From contig NC_059077.1 in the NCBI RefSeq assembly GCF_020497125.1, positions 21,088,840-21,152,839 on the forward strand: a DNA stretch of 64,000 bases, in the 5' to 3' direction. The DNA comes from Mauremys mutica. Taxonomy: Eukaryota; Chordata; Testudines; Geoemydidae. The position numbers were made by a program, and so were the translations under genes. Positions 49,187 to 60,369 of this stretch are shown in pieces. Position 1 is the stretch's first letter. Every line of letters begins with the position of its first letter. Below the pieces are notes generated by a model. The model ran no database searches. It was not told where the DNA came from and saw only the letters and a list, made by a program, of their open reading frames with translations.

Positions 49187-49735
49187 TTGAACTTGGGTCC
49201 CTCACATCCTAGGTAAGTGCCCTAACAGGCTACAGAGTAATTCTCACTCTCTTTTCCTGGCACAGAGACAACTGTAATTCACAGTAGCAATTCACTGTCA
49301 TTCATGACACTGAACCAGGGCTTTGGAGCTGTGCTCCGGCTCTGCTCCAGCTCCAGGCAAAATCCTGCAGCTCCACTGCCCCGCGCTCCAGCTCCGGGCT
49401 CCACTTCAAAGCCCTACACTGAACAGTCACTGGACCAGAGAAAGACAGAATGACTATAGCGCAGGAGTTAAGTCTCCTACATCCTAGGTGAGTGCCCTAA
49501 GTTCAAGTCCCTACCCCAATGAGCGTTTTTTTTTTAAAAAAAGAAGAATATCTTCAAAAGAACAGACTGAGAAAGATCCATATCAGAATATCCCATAGCC
49601 CAATGGCTAGGATGACTGCCCCCACCCCGGTGAGGGAGACCAAGTTTTAAATCCCTTTGCCACATCAGGCAGAGGGGAAGAAATAGAACCTCGGCCTCCC
49701 ACACCCCAGGTGAGTACCTTACTGACTGGGATAAA
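49187..49735. repeat. Cluster of tRNA-like repeat pieces in both orientations
   Basis: Three minus-strand copies of one motif occur at about 49187-49225 (ttgaacttgggtccctcaca, tcctaggtaagtgcccta), 49467-49500 and 49685-49720. The reverse complement reads like a tRNA 3' half (gggacccaagttcaa, a B-box-like word). A plus-strand copy lies at about 49598-49660 (atagcccaatggctaggatg, then gagaccaagttttaaatcc), with A-box-like and B-box-like words. This suggests an old tRNA-derived repeat present in inverted arrangement. Confidence 0.45.
49316..49416. mobile_element. Short hAT-type MITE
   Basis: A 101-bp element with inverted ends cagggctttggag / cttcaaagcccta and an exact 8-bp target duplication cactgaac (49308-49315 and 49417-49424). 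The interior is made of repeated gctccagctcc-type words. Confidence 0.85.
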
Positions 49736-49789
49736 GGTTATAAAGAAGGTGGTTGTCCTCCTCCGCCATTTTCTGGATCTTGTCCTCCT

Positions 49790-49945
49790 TTGCTTTTGAT
49801 ATTTTGTTTTGAAATTTTTGTGTTTTGATTTTTTGGGTTCGGTCGAAACTATTAGTCAAACTCAAGGCAAATAGTTTTGAGTTGACCAAAACCGTATTTT
49901 TCAGAAAATAAACTATTTGCCAAAATATTTTTGCCCTGCTCTACC
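49790..49945. repeat. AT-rich diverged repeat
   Basis: ttttgatattttgttttgaa, then caaactcaaggcaaatagtt and attttgccctgctctacc. Same loose family as 15230-16000 and 22440-22615. Confidence 0.35.
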
Positions 49946-50719
49946 TCTAATGTCATTAATTGTGCTACACAAAAGACACTTTGGTGTATTAATTGATAGA
50001 TCCATTTTTTACAATGACTTGCCACATTCATTTCTAAAATGATAAATATCTGAACAAGTTAAATGAATACAAACACATACATGCTAAGATGCACAATGTA
50101 TCTATTTTGAAGTGCGGTTACTGAAAGGCAAATGATTTTCTGACTGCGAGATTGTTAAATGTTTCTCCCGCCAAAAATCCAGGAGATTGTATTAACATGT
50201 TTCTTACAATGACATGACACATGAAGAACTCAGGAAATCTGAAGTTACAGTTAACATTTCTGTATTTAATGTGCAGCTTGGCATCAGATATTGTACGAGA
50301 ACACTATGATTAGAGGTAATTACGGTTGATATTTTCTTAACTTTTTGCATTATAAACACAGTACACAGTTTAGTTTTCTTGTATAGGATTTCTTTGTAGA
50401 TTAGGTCAGAATTTTCAGAAGGTCCCAGTGCATAGAACTGGAGCCAGGTTTTCAAGAGATAAGATAAATTTTCCCAGAAGTGCTCAACACCCAGAAGCTC
50501 TGATTCACAAGAGGCACTGGACTATTTTGAAAATCCAGCCCCAGCTGAGAGTGCTCAGTCTGTGTTCCCTCTAATGCGCACGCCTGTGCGGCCACACAGG
50601 AGCCTATCAAGGACTGCGCACCTGATGAGGAGAGCCATGTAGCCACAGGGGCCTGGAGAGGCGAGAGGTGTGTGTGTGGGGGGGAGAATAGGGGGAGTTT
50701 GAGGCGCCTCTCCCGTGGC

Positions 50720-50794
50720 CCTGGTCCGAGGACTGCTGCAGCGGGGAGAGGGCTGGGGGGGGGGGGGGGGGCGGGGGGAAGTCCTCGGACCAGG
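50720..50794. repeat. 14-bp inverted repeat enclosing a poly-G tract
   Basis: cctggtccgaggac (50720-50733) and its exact reverse complement (50781-50794) enclose a 47-nt loop with 17 consecutive G (50755-50771). Upstream text at 50567-50590 (tgtgttccctctaatgcgca) resembles the end of a common turtle MITE, so this may be the interior of a rearranged copy. Confidence 0.6.
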
Positions 50795-50909
50795 TGTTTG
50801 ACACTAACACAGATACTGGAAATATTTAATTTCATGTGTTTGCTCCTGGCATGAAAAACACCTATGCCTGGCAGAAAACACTTTTTTCAGAAGCCAGAAT
50901 TCACTAATG

Positions 50910-51038
50910 CAGTGGTTTTCAATCTTTTTTCATTTGTGGGCCCCTAACAAATTTCAAATACAGGTGTGGACCCCTTTGGAAATCTTAAACAGTCTGCATA
51001 CCCCTACGGGTCCGTGGACCACAGGTTGAAAGTCACTG
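50910..51038. mobile_element. hAT-type MITE
   Basis: A 129-bp element with inverted ends cagtggttttcaatc / gttgaaagtcactg and an exact 8-bp target duplication cactaatg (50902-50909 and 51039-51046). Confidence 0.88.
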
Positions 51039-52187
51039 CACTAATGTTACAGTCTTTTGAGATAGTTACATTGCTAAAATATCATCTTCTCATGATGAAG
51101 TACAAACCTGAGTTCAAAAAAAGGATTAGATAAGCTCAGGAAGGATAAGACCATCAATGGCGATTAGCCGTGATGGAGCATGTGTCCCCCCAAGATCTGG
51201 TCGACACTATACACCTCTACGTTGCTCGTGAAAAATCCACATCCATGAGCGATGTAGTTATACCAAACTAATCCCCCATATAGATAGTGTTATGTCATGG
51301 GGAGAGCAGTAACCAAAAGTGATACAATATTAATAACATGAACAAACAAACAAAAAAAAATCTATTTTTACTATGTCCAGAGCCAAATTCAAGAGGCTAT
51401 AAGACTGAGAAATATCAGCCAAATTAAAAAGTTGTCTACTTTTCAATAAACAAAATTAGTTTGGATTTTAAGCTATTATGGTACAAACACAGTCATTTTA
51501 GGTGGTGACAGAAAGATTAGAGAAAAGAGAATGTCTTTCAGTTTGTTTACTGTGTGCATTTTATATGCAGGGAAGAAGAGCTTTGTATAATCAAAGAAAT
51601 GAGATGATTCCATAAGTCCACAAAGGATCTTGCTATGGCCAAGGTAATTTGCCTGGGAAGCACAAATGCTATGAAAATATTTTCTATAACACTCCTCAAA
51701 AGTCACTTTCACTGTTTCCCCTCCACAGTCAGTTTCCCAGTTTGTGCGGCTCCTTTTCCACAATGAAACAGGGAAGAAGTTTACTCTTTTAAGAGCAAAA
51801 AACCCAGGAAAATGAGATTGTAAAAACAGAAAAATTGACACGTGGACTCAGAGGCAAGTGCAGTAACCTGAAACCTCTTAAAAATTGACTAGCCTGCCAG
51901 CTGATGATGTCCCTTTAACCTCATATTGTCAGAGTAACGTCTGAAATCTTAATCCTTCATGTACCTATGTAAGAGAAATTTAAAGAGGCTCACTTAACTA
52001 CTGTCTGTACATGAATGTACCTCTACACTCATGTACAAATTTTTCAGATTTGAGTTTGACCTGACCTAAACTGGTTTAAATCAGGAAGAATTACAATGAA
52101 GTACAAAATGGAGTTAGACCTTTGTAAAACCAATGCAAGAGAAATATGAATCAGGTCTTCAACAAGATACTAAGGACACACGCTTAC

Positions 52188-52258
52188 TTCATTTCATTCA
52201 CTTGTCTGAGGACCTCCTCTTGAGTTTTCACAATAGTGTCAAGCTCTTGTTGGGAGAC
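52188..52258 (-). CDS. LMAN1: LMAN1 coiled-stalk exon, 71 bp
   Basis: Acceptor tttttcag, donor gtaagcg. Encodes VSQQELDTIVKTQEEVLRQ then VNEMK, helical stalk sequence with heptad-like hydrophobic spacing. Ends in phase 2 inside a Lys codon. It is separated from the preceding exon by only 126 bp. Probable exon 10. Confidence 0.96.
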
Positions 52259-52384
52259 CTGAAAAAACAAACCCCCCAAAATGGTCAATGCCAGAGTATA
52301 GAGCTATGCATGTAAAAAAGTAGTAAACTGATTATGTTTGAATTCATGTCAACATATTAACAATGATACACATTTTGAGTTCAC

Positions 52385-52578
52385 CTGTCCTTGTTGGCCT
52401 GGAATACCAGCTCCTCTTTTGGTAATCTCTTCTGTTACTGCAGAGACGTACCTCCTCTGCTCATCAAGAATCATGTCCAACTGCCTATTAAGCTGCTTGA
52501 TTTCAAGATGAATTCGATTCTGCCCTTCAAAGATTTGTCTCAATTCACGATCACTTACAGTTTCATAGAAATCATCCG
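52385..52578 (-). CDS. LMAN1: LMAN1 stalk exon, 194 bp
   Basis: Acceptor tgttttag, donor gtgaact. Encodes (A)DDFYETVSDRELRQIFEGQ, then NRIHLEIKQLNRQLDMILD, EQRRYVSAVTEEI and GAGIPGQQGQ. This is the strongest family match in the window: the long helix of the ERGIC-53 stalk. It enters completing an Ala codon split G|CG, which fixes the preceding donor as the GC site at 54171-54170. Probable exon 9. Confidence 0.98.
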
Positions 52579-54171
52579 CTAAAACAAAACAAAAAAGTGA
52601 CTTATTATAATTCCGCATTTTCAGACAGTCAAATATGTGCATGCATAATCATATGCCATAGAGTTTTAGTTCACCTCAGACTCAAAAAACACCCAGAGGT
52701 TATGAGTACACTCATTTTTGTATTTATATTAATACCTGCAGCACCTCAAAACCCCAGCCTAGGATTAGAGCCTCTTCTGTATTAGTCGCAATAAAAAAAA
52801 ACAAAACACACAAACCAAACCCCAAACCAAAGGCAGTCCCTGCTTCAGAAAGCTCAAGCTGCGATTCAGACAATGTGCAAGAAAGACAAGGTAATAATAT
52901 GGACAGACAAGTTCGCGTAAATTAGTAGTCATAGTGGTCTCGGTAGTCACCAGCCTAACCATTGTCAATCAGGAGCAATTTGAAGGAATAATCGTAAAAG
53001 TACATTTTAAAGAGAATTTTGAGATAAAGAGGTCTCTTTCCAAATTTTGACAGGAGTTCTTCTCAGGCAATGTGGGAATGGGAGAAAAGCAGTCGATCAA
53101 AACCAGCATTCAGTAGCCAAGTAAAAGCTGAAGTCAACTGTGCAATAAAAAAAAAATCTGATTTGAAAGGCAAGGTGGAGCTAAAATGGGAGAGGGTTAT
53201 AAAGTGAAGACAAGAAGCTTGAGCTTGATACAGTTGGCAAGGGGGAGTCAGTGGAGGAATGCAAAGTGGGGGGCAGGGTGGTCATATGACTAGACAAAAC
53301 AGATGATCCTAGCAGGAGACCTGGTATAGCTAAAATTTTCTAAACTGGGTCCCTAAATCCATATTTAGGCATCTAAATATAAATGACCTGAATTTAAGAC
53401 CAGCTCACTCACAATTCTCATTTAAGTCACTGGGCGCTACAGGTGTAAGATCCTAAATATGGGTTTTGGAGCCTACTGCTGGGTACTTATATTTTAAATA
53501 CCAGTATGTTAATAATTTGGGAGTCCTATTTCTTAGAGGTATGGTATATAATACACTTAGGCCATAACTTTCAAATCTAACCCTGAGTTAACAAGAATTA
53601 CTGGTATTTTTAATATTTCAATGCTAGTTATTTCTGCAGAGTTGAAATTAATGGGACTCAAACATCTGCTTGAAGTTAAACATATGCTCAAAGGCTTTAC
53701 TGAACAGGGATAGACTGTTGAATTAGGGCCTTAACAACCAACACATCACAGACAGAAAGAAGATCCACAGAAAACATTTGCCTGGCTCCTTACTTTCAGA
53801 TCAGCAGAAGAGATTAGTTTTCTCAATAAATTTTCAAGAAACTGTCAAACTTTTTTCCCAGCCCATTAAAAAGCCACCTGTCCACCCATCACCCCACAGG
53901 CACACAGACTTCTATTCACTCCTTCAATTACAAAGGAACATCATACATGTCTGTTAATATTTCAGCAATCCCTTGGCATAGAGAAGTCCAAAGAACTTCT
54001 GGATAAAATAATTGACATAAAGGGAGTTGGGGGAGCTCAGGATTTATGGGACTGGGCCCCAGTTCTAAATACACTAGCACTGCTAATGTAATCGTGAGCA
54101 TGGATATCATCATCTTCAGGTTTAATAATGTGTTTCCCCTGACACTTAATAATTTGTTTTTTTTAACTTGC
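52579..54171 (-). other. LMAN1: LMAN1 intron with GC donor
   Basis: 1,593 bp. The 5' splice site is CCAG|GCAAGT (GC at 54171-54170) and the acceptor is tgttttag, so this is a GC-AG intron. It contains an L3-like tail (52740-52870), LINE-like text around 53150-53290, and an ancient repeat trace around 53600-53735. Confidence 0.9.
52740..52870 (-). repeat. L3/CR1-like 3' tail in intron
   Basis: Plus-strand text attagagcctcttctgtatt and aaggcagtccctgcttcaga, agctcaagctgcgattcaga is the reverse of the ancient tail family (gcagggactgcctt). Confidence 0.45.
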
Positions 54172-54304
54172 CTGGCTGCCCTTGCATGTCAGGATGATCC
54201 TTCTGAAATTCTTCCTTCTTTTTATCCAGTTCTTGCTGAAAATGCTCAAACTCCTCTTGATATTTCTCTTTATCCTTCTCAGGAATTTCTGCTTCTGGAA
54301 TAGG
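54172..54304 (-). CDS. LMAN1: LMAN1 exon after the lectin domain, 133 bp
   Basis: Acceptor ttttaaag. Encodes PIPEAEIPEKDKEKYQEEF, EHFQQELDKKKEEFQKDHP and DMQGQP, the charged start of the helical stalk. It ends with one base (G) of an Ala codon. The donor following it is GC, not GT; reading on to the next GT would shift the frame into a stop, so the GC site is the consistent choice. Probable exon 8. Confidence 0.97.
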
Positions 54305-55050
54305 CTTTAAAACAATTTTTTAAAACAAGGTATTTATATATTTACTAGAAATCCTCAACATTTTCAGTCCTCTTTCCAACAAATCTCATCTCCCAGGGGC
54401 TCTCTTGTCAAGATTTGTTCACATTCGGAGGCAAACAAACATGCTTCCACACTCATGCTACTTGCTATAAGATCTACACTTATGGAAACACATACTTCAG
54501 AGTGTAAAGTTGATATTATAAGACACTACACATCCCTATTGTGATTCCTACCATTTTAATTTTTCCTACTGTATTTGTGGAAAATTTTTTTTGCACTTAG
54601 AAACATCAGAACTTTCTACTGTGAGAGACAGACAGACATTGTGAACAAATACTACAGCACTAAACAAGAGCCATGCAAAATAGAAAGTGAAACTGGCCAA
54701 GCATTTTCCAGGAAAGAGAAATAGTGAAAAGTAATTTTTTAAAATTTTCACTATTAATATAAATATGACAAAACAGGTATATTTTGTTTTTTAAACTATG
54801 CAATTTAATTCAGTGCCCTTTCAAAGTGTCTAGTTTAAGATTTTTCCACATTTTACTATTCAGACGTTATATTGTATTAGTTTCATTTTCCCAAGATAGT
54901 AGATTGTATACCCACATCAACATTTTGAAAGAGAAAAGAAAAACATGAAATAAGGTGCTTCAATGCTGACATTTTAATGGACTCCCAGCCACATGCTGAG
55001 CATATGCACATCTGTAAAATTTATATGTTCTAGTGCATAAAGATGCTTAC

Positions 55051-55109
55051 TGCTTCTTTCCCAGGCTCAGTCAACTGGAAAGTTAGGAAAGACAGTACAT
55101 CATGGTCAT
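55051..55109 (-). CDS. LMAN1: LMAN1 lectin-domain end exon, 59 bp
   Basis: Acceptor tttattcag, donor gtaagcatc. Encodes (D)DHDVLSFLTFQLTEPGKEA, the last beta-strand of the L-type lectin domain; DDHDV is a conserved family motif. Phase 1 in, phase 0 out. Probable exon 7. Confidence 0.97.
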
Positions 55110-55506
55110 CTGAATAAAAAGCAAATACATCAAATTAGTCTGAATATACTAGTATTTAAATTACCAATATTAGTTATGAAATATTTTTTCTAACACATTA
55201 TAAATTTATCATTGACGTTTCTGATTTACTACAATAAAATTTTAGCCTTCTTTTGACTGTTGGGGTTTTGTGGTATGCTATCTCAGTTCTCATTAGTTGG
55301 TCACTTGGATTTGTAGCCCAGAGGAATGGCATACCAAAGACAAAAGCGAGAAAGTCTTCTATATAGTACTTTAAAAAGTTACAAGGACACACTAGTGTAT
55401 TAGATAATTTCCCTTCCACCTGTCTGTTCCCTGCCTGCCCACCCAACCGCGCAAAAAACAAAACATACACACATATATAATAAAAACAAAACACTTATTT
55501 ATGTGT

Positions 55507-55547
55507 GCACACACACACACACACTCACACTCACACACTCACACACA
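55507..55547. repeat. (AC)n microsatellite
   Basis: Interrupted ac/actc dinucleotide array in the intron between exons 55051-55109 and 56545-56668. Confidence 0.85.
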
Positions 55548-56544
55548 GAAAGAAAGAAGTTGGGAAGTACAGTCAGTCTGGCTTTAAAGTGTTCTAATAC
55601 TCCTTTGTTTTATTTGGGATGAAACTACCAAGTTGCAAATCTCAAACCTAAACAAATAGATGGTGTTTGTTTTTAAAAGTTTATCTTTTCAACAATTCCT
55701 TTCATATATCCCCTAAAGATTTTTTTTTTCCCCCGTGAGCTTAGTACTCATGAATGGTGTTCAGTTAATACTGTTGGAGACTGACGTCCTCTAAAATTCA
55801 CCCAGATGCAGAGAGTGGGCAGTGGGACTGCACAGGGAGCAAGGAGTGGAGGTGGCACAGGCAGAGCAGGTGCACAGGGTGTTATCTTTCTCCATACAGT
55901 TAAAGGAGTCTCTGCTCTAGCCACAAATAGGCCAAAGCATAAAAGGTGGTTTGGGGGGAGGTCATGACCACTGTATCTATATTATGGGGCCAGAAACCAC
56001 AGTAAAGGAAGACTGCAATAGTAAATGTACCGTCCACTGGTTGACAACATTCATTCCATTACTCATACAAACCCAGAACTGATCCTTACACAAGGACCAA
56101 TTACTCAGGCATTGGGCAGTGTTGGCTTCTTGATTTCACATCCATAAAACATATGCAGCACAGACAGCAGTTGTGCATGCTTTTTCAGACTATCCTGCTA
56201 ATATGCAGTCCACTGTCCCTACAGATAAGGATCACCAACAAGGGTTCCAAGTACTGCTAATTAGGGTGATGGCTTTGCAGCTTGGCTAGTTGTTTAATAG
56301 ACACTAGAGAGTGATCAGCAAGTCAATTCACACAGGCCAAACAGCTATCATGGCCAGCACAGCCTAGACTCTTACTTTCAGCTAGTCACCATCATTCCAT
56401 ACCAACCCCCTTCGACATCCCGTCATTTACAACTAGCCTCATTCTATCTTAAAATATCAGTTGCCAAGTAATGATTTACTGAAGCCCTATACGTCACAGC
56501 TCATCAACATGAACCTCAAACTTAAATACAGTGAAAAATATTAC

Positions 56545-56668
56545 CTGCAAGCCCCCCTGTGGCTGCAGATATTCCAAAGTACCCTTGGGATGGTAGTACC
56601 ATATTTTCCACTTTAGCACAAAATTCATAGTCTTCTTTATCTGGAGTAAAGCCATTGTTAATCATTAC
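56545..56668 (-). CDS. LMAN1: LMAN1 lectin-domain exon, 124 bp
   Basis: Acceptor ctttctag, donor gtaatat. Encodes VMINNGFTPDKEDYEFC, AKVENMVLPSQGYFGISAA and TGGLA. The Cys in YEFCAK pairs, in the family, with that in ASCQRDF of the preceding exon. The GISAATGGL strand is typical of L-type lectins. Phase 0 in, phase 1 out. Probable exon 6. Confidence 0.98.
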
Positions 56669-58163
56669 CTAGAAAGAAAGACACCTAGATTAAACCTACA
56701 AATTTGAATTTGATGCTCAAAACATGCCAGTTTAATTAGCACGGAACGTGCATAAAGCAAAGTAAAAAGTGCATTAGGTAAGTTAGAAAGAGGCTCTAGA
56801 AATAAGGCATTAGTAAAACCTCTCAGAATTTTAGCTATTAAAGTTCTAGATAGGGAGTATGCAACAAATGCATTACTACTTTATTCTATAAATCTATAAA
56901 AGATTATACATTAGACATACATGGTATGAAATACAGATCTTTTATACCAAAGGACACCAACAGTGAAAGAAAGCAGTTAGAACTTAATTTTCCAAAGTGT
57001 AGCAATGGAAGAAAAAAACTAAAATTCTAATTCAAAGGTAGCTCCCCAGTTCAGTGATATTCAGAGGTCAGTGGTTCAGGAGCCAAATTAGCGATCAACA
57101 TTACCCAAAAGAGCCACAATGGGGAGAACTCATGGCTTCATTTACCATAGTACTATATATTCATATTTAAACAGTATGACAGGGGGAAATTATATATGTT
57201 AATGTATGTGTTATTCTCACAGCAAAATGACTTACCAAGTATTATTATTTTATCAACTACAATTGGGTAATAGCATAGTAAAAGCATCCTGATTATTAAC
57301 TATTCTAAATTATTAACCAATCACACAGTGTTTTGATATCATGCTGCAAAGAGCCACTTGCAGCTTCTGAGCCTCAGTCTAAGCATCACTGGGATAACAG
57401 AAGTAGTTCTATTATCCAGCATGCAAGAGTATTACACAAGTTCTGACAAATGTAATAATTTCCTGTATGCTTTTTTGTGCCACTCAAAGGGTTGCCTTCA
57501 ATGTACAGCCAAGGATTTGGATGTTAGCTTAGAGACCGCCTCCTTCACCACAAAATGCACCGAGTTGCTTGGGCTAACAGCCCTGAGATCTAATGTACTA
57601 GCAAGAGTGTCAGGGCCCACTCAGTTAAGGGCTCCAGGAAAGATGCATCTTTTCTGAGGCTTCCTGGTGTTTGCTTTTTGGAGTTGAACAAAAGAGTTGA
57701 ACATATTAATTAGCTCATGTAACTAGTCTAGAACTTGGTAATTGGGCACATTTTATGGAAGCCCAGAATTAAGATTAAAAATAGAACACACATTTATATC
57801 ATAGCTGCCTCATCCTAGTGCCATTTCTCCTTCTAGAGTGGGTTCATTCCATCACAAACTTAAAAAAGTTTCTTGGACATTCCCTTACATCATAAAAACA
57901 CCACAAAACTGGGCATACCTGCCAAAAGCAGCCTTGGAATGTAGAAGCAAGAATGTTGCAGGTGCATAGCAGAGTTAGGGAAGCTTGCAGAGTGGCTGTC
58001 GACACTATACTTTTATCTGATTTCTATCAGTCCCTCATTTTCATAAGTTTTACAGTTCACTTGAACTCTTATTTAAAAAAAAAAAGCCAAGAAAATTTCA
58101 TACTTAAAAGCTCCAGAAGTTGAATAATGTACTGTGTTATCTCAAGACTACCAGAGTACTTAC

Positions 58164-58263
58164 AGTTAGTGTTTTTTGGTAATATGTAATCTTTGCTCGG
58201 ACAGGATAGGGCTTGTTACGAAAATCTCTCTGACAAGATGCCAATGCTTGTGTGGAACCATCA
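58164..58263 (-). CDS. LMAN1: LMAN1 lectin-domain exon, 100 bp
   Basis: Acceptor tttcatag, donor gtaagtac. Encodes (N)DGSTQALASCQRDFRNKPY then PVRAKITYYQKTLT. It completes the Asn codon split with the upstream exon, giving YDHQND: the His and Asp of this motif take part in mannose/Ca binding in the family. The 148-codon plus-strand frame across this site (58176-58622) is antisense chance. Probable exon 5. Confidence 0.97.
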
Positions 58264-59024
58264 CTATGAAAGAAGAGAATCTGCTTACTGAACTACATCT
58301 TTACTATGTACTAGCTAGAAAAAAAAGGCATGAAAATTTCATTATTTTAGTGAATTACAAATGTCTTGCAAGAACAAAAGCCCTCTGGATAGTTAAATTA
58401 AGTTTTGCATTTACAAAAGGTTTAGGATTGACAGCACTGGAAGTGAAGCGAGGTCCTTTAGCACAGGACACAAACATGGGCAGAGGCAGTACAAGCTTCC
58501 CAATGCTACCTTTCCAATGTGCTTCAGTACTGCCCCAGAGGGACCACTCCCGGAGACTCTCTACGCAGACAGCTAACAAGCGTGTCAAATGTGATGTAGA
58601 CATTTGTCCATCAGGAATCTGAATGAGACCACCAATTCATTTCACAGAGGTATGTCAGTTGTCAACTGGTAGCTACTTGTGATCACTGAGAATTTGTGGC
58701 ATATCTGGATGAGTGATCTACAGATGAAAAATTCTATACCTCACCAGTTTATCTGAGCCACCTTGTCCCAGTACACCTGGTAATATATTACCACAACATT
58801 CACCATGCTATTTTAAAACAAATTTTGGCACTCCTGTGCAGCTTCTGCTAAATTCACAACAGAGCTTTAAAAAAAAAAAAATCAAAGCTATTAAATTATA
58901 CTGATTCTCCAATAACAAAAAAAGCATTTTATAGTTCTACTCAAATTCAAACCCCCATGGAAGAAGACAATCTGTAGAAAAAGTGTATGCTTCTAGGTGA
59001 TTTCAATCAATGCAGTTATATTAT

Positions 59025-59047
59025 AACACACACACACATATATACAC
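59025..59047. repeat. Short (AC)n/(AT)n microsatellite
   Basis: Dinucleotide run in the intron between exons 58164-58263 and 59206-59267. Confidence 0.7.
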
Positions 59048-59205
59048 TGTCTGGCATGTTGTGTTCCATGTAGGTGCACAAAAACTATTTGACATTCTCT
59101 TACCAATAAAAATTAAGTGTCTTCAACCTTGTTTAAAAAGCTTCTAAACATTTCAGCAATCAATACCACAGGTCTATCACATTCAAGTAAAATTAATAGA
59201 CTTAC

Positions 59206-59267
59206 TTCTGATGGTCATAAAAGAGTTTTCCATTGTTGCCTACAACAATTATTGATGGATTGTTTTT
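59206..59267 (-). CDS. LMAN1: LMAN1, most 5' exon in the window, 62 bp
   Basis: Acceptor gtctttcag, donor gtaagtct. Encodes KNNPSIIVVGNNGKLFYDHQ plus two bases of an Asn codon. It lies in the L-type lectin fold between the Ca-binding loop (in an exon not in this window) and the YDHQND motif. LMAN1 with partner MCFD2 carries glycoproteins such as coagulation factors V and VIII from ER to Golgi. Upstream exons (signal peptide and first half of the lectin domain) were not found up to 64000, so the preceding intron exceeds 4.7 kb. Probable exon 4. Confidence 0.96.
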
Positions 59268-59689
59268 CTGAAAGACAAACCACATGAACAAACGGGGTTT
59301 AAAAATTTTAAATTAAGTAATTTTATGAATTAGAAACAGATTCAATATACAATATCATTAGCAGCCTTCCAACAGCATGGGAGTAGGCTATAGAAACAAC
59401 CAAAAGTCTTAACTCTGATGCAGCTTTGGTGGGAAGAGAGTAGGAAAACTAAATCGTTTGATGTAATAGCACTGTGTCAATCAACACAAAGAACGGCAAC
59501 CTGCTTTTGTTCTATAAAAGATCTGGTGATGGAAAAAAAAGTATGGGAGTTCAGTGATGGGCATACTATTTTCATGTTTGCTATTTATTTTTAAATTATC
59601 AAATTGCAAGAATAAAAACTGAAGGTATTAGTTGAAAGATGATAAAATCCAATAAAGATACAGCATTTCACGCCTAAACACTATAACAG

Positions 59690-60240
59690 GAGCAGTAGGT
59701 GAAGGACTGACCTTCCATTCCACTAGCATCTTTGGAGGATGTTAAACAAAAGCTACTAAGTTAGACATTTTTAAAGTAGCAGGTTCAGATGATAAGCATC
59801 CAAGAGCTTTAAAAGAGCTGGCTGAGAAGCTCGCTGGATCATTAATGTTGATTTGCAATACGTCTTGGAGCACTGGAAAAAATCCAGAAGACTGGGAGAA
59901 AGCTACCGATCTGCCAATTTTTTAAACGGTAATGGGATGACCTGAGTAATTATAGGCCTGTAGGCCTGATATCAATCCTGGGCAACATAATGGAGTGGCT
60001 GATAAAAGACTTGATTAATAATTAAATTAGGGTATTGTAATTAATGCCAATTAACATGGGTTTATGGAAAATAGGTTCTGTTAAAGTAACTCATCTTTTT
60101 CAATGAGAGTGTAAGTTTGGTTGATACGGTCATAGTGTTGACATAATATACTCAGATTTCTGTAAGGCATTTTACTTGGTACAACATGACATTTTGGTTC
60201 AAAAACTAGAATAATATAAAACGAATATGGTACACATTAA
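59690..60240 (+). mobile_element. CR1-type LINE remnant
   Basis: Diverged CR1 reverse-transcriptase part in sense orientation: aggatgttaaacaaaagcta, ggttcagatgataagcatcc, agctggctgagaagctcgct, then the linker ggtaatgggatgacctgagt and aattataggcctgtaggcct. The same region is seen in the copy at 10430-12550. Reading frame destroyed. Confidence 0.7.
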
Positions 60241-60369
60241 ATGGATTAAAACTGTAGAACTGATTAATGAAATTGTTTTTAATTGTTCACTTTATTAATG
60301 TAATTTCATAAGTAAAGTTGTTTGAATGAAACAACATTCATTCATAAACCAGTTACCCCAATAACTGGC

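Larger units (their letters stand above)
45122..52187 (-). other. LMAN1: Largest LMAN1 intron in the window
   Basis: 7,066 bp (donor gtaagcg, acceptor ttttcag). The part up to about 49120 is AT-rich with no gene or clear repeat. 49180-49740 holds tRNA-like repeat pieces and a hAT MITE, 49790-49945 an AT-rich repeat, 50560-50800 a GC-rich hairpin, and 50910-51038 another hAT MITE. 51050-52187 shows nothing recognisable; the 121-codon minus frame there (51476-51841) has no known domain. Confidence 0.85.

Noticed and set aside
50452..50835. 127-codon Pro-rich minus-strand frame
   Set aside because: Produced by the GC-rich, C-run sequence of a repeat inside an LMAN1 intron.
55733..56520. Possible additional LMAN1 exon or repeat around 55.8-56.4 kb
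   Set aside because: The flanking exons join in frame without it and no family match was seen; left unassigned.
58176..58622. 148-codon plus-strand open frame
   Set aside because: It is antisense across an LMAN1 exon and intron, with no domain.
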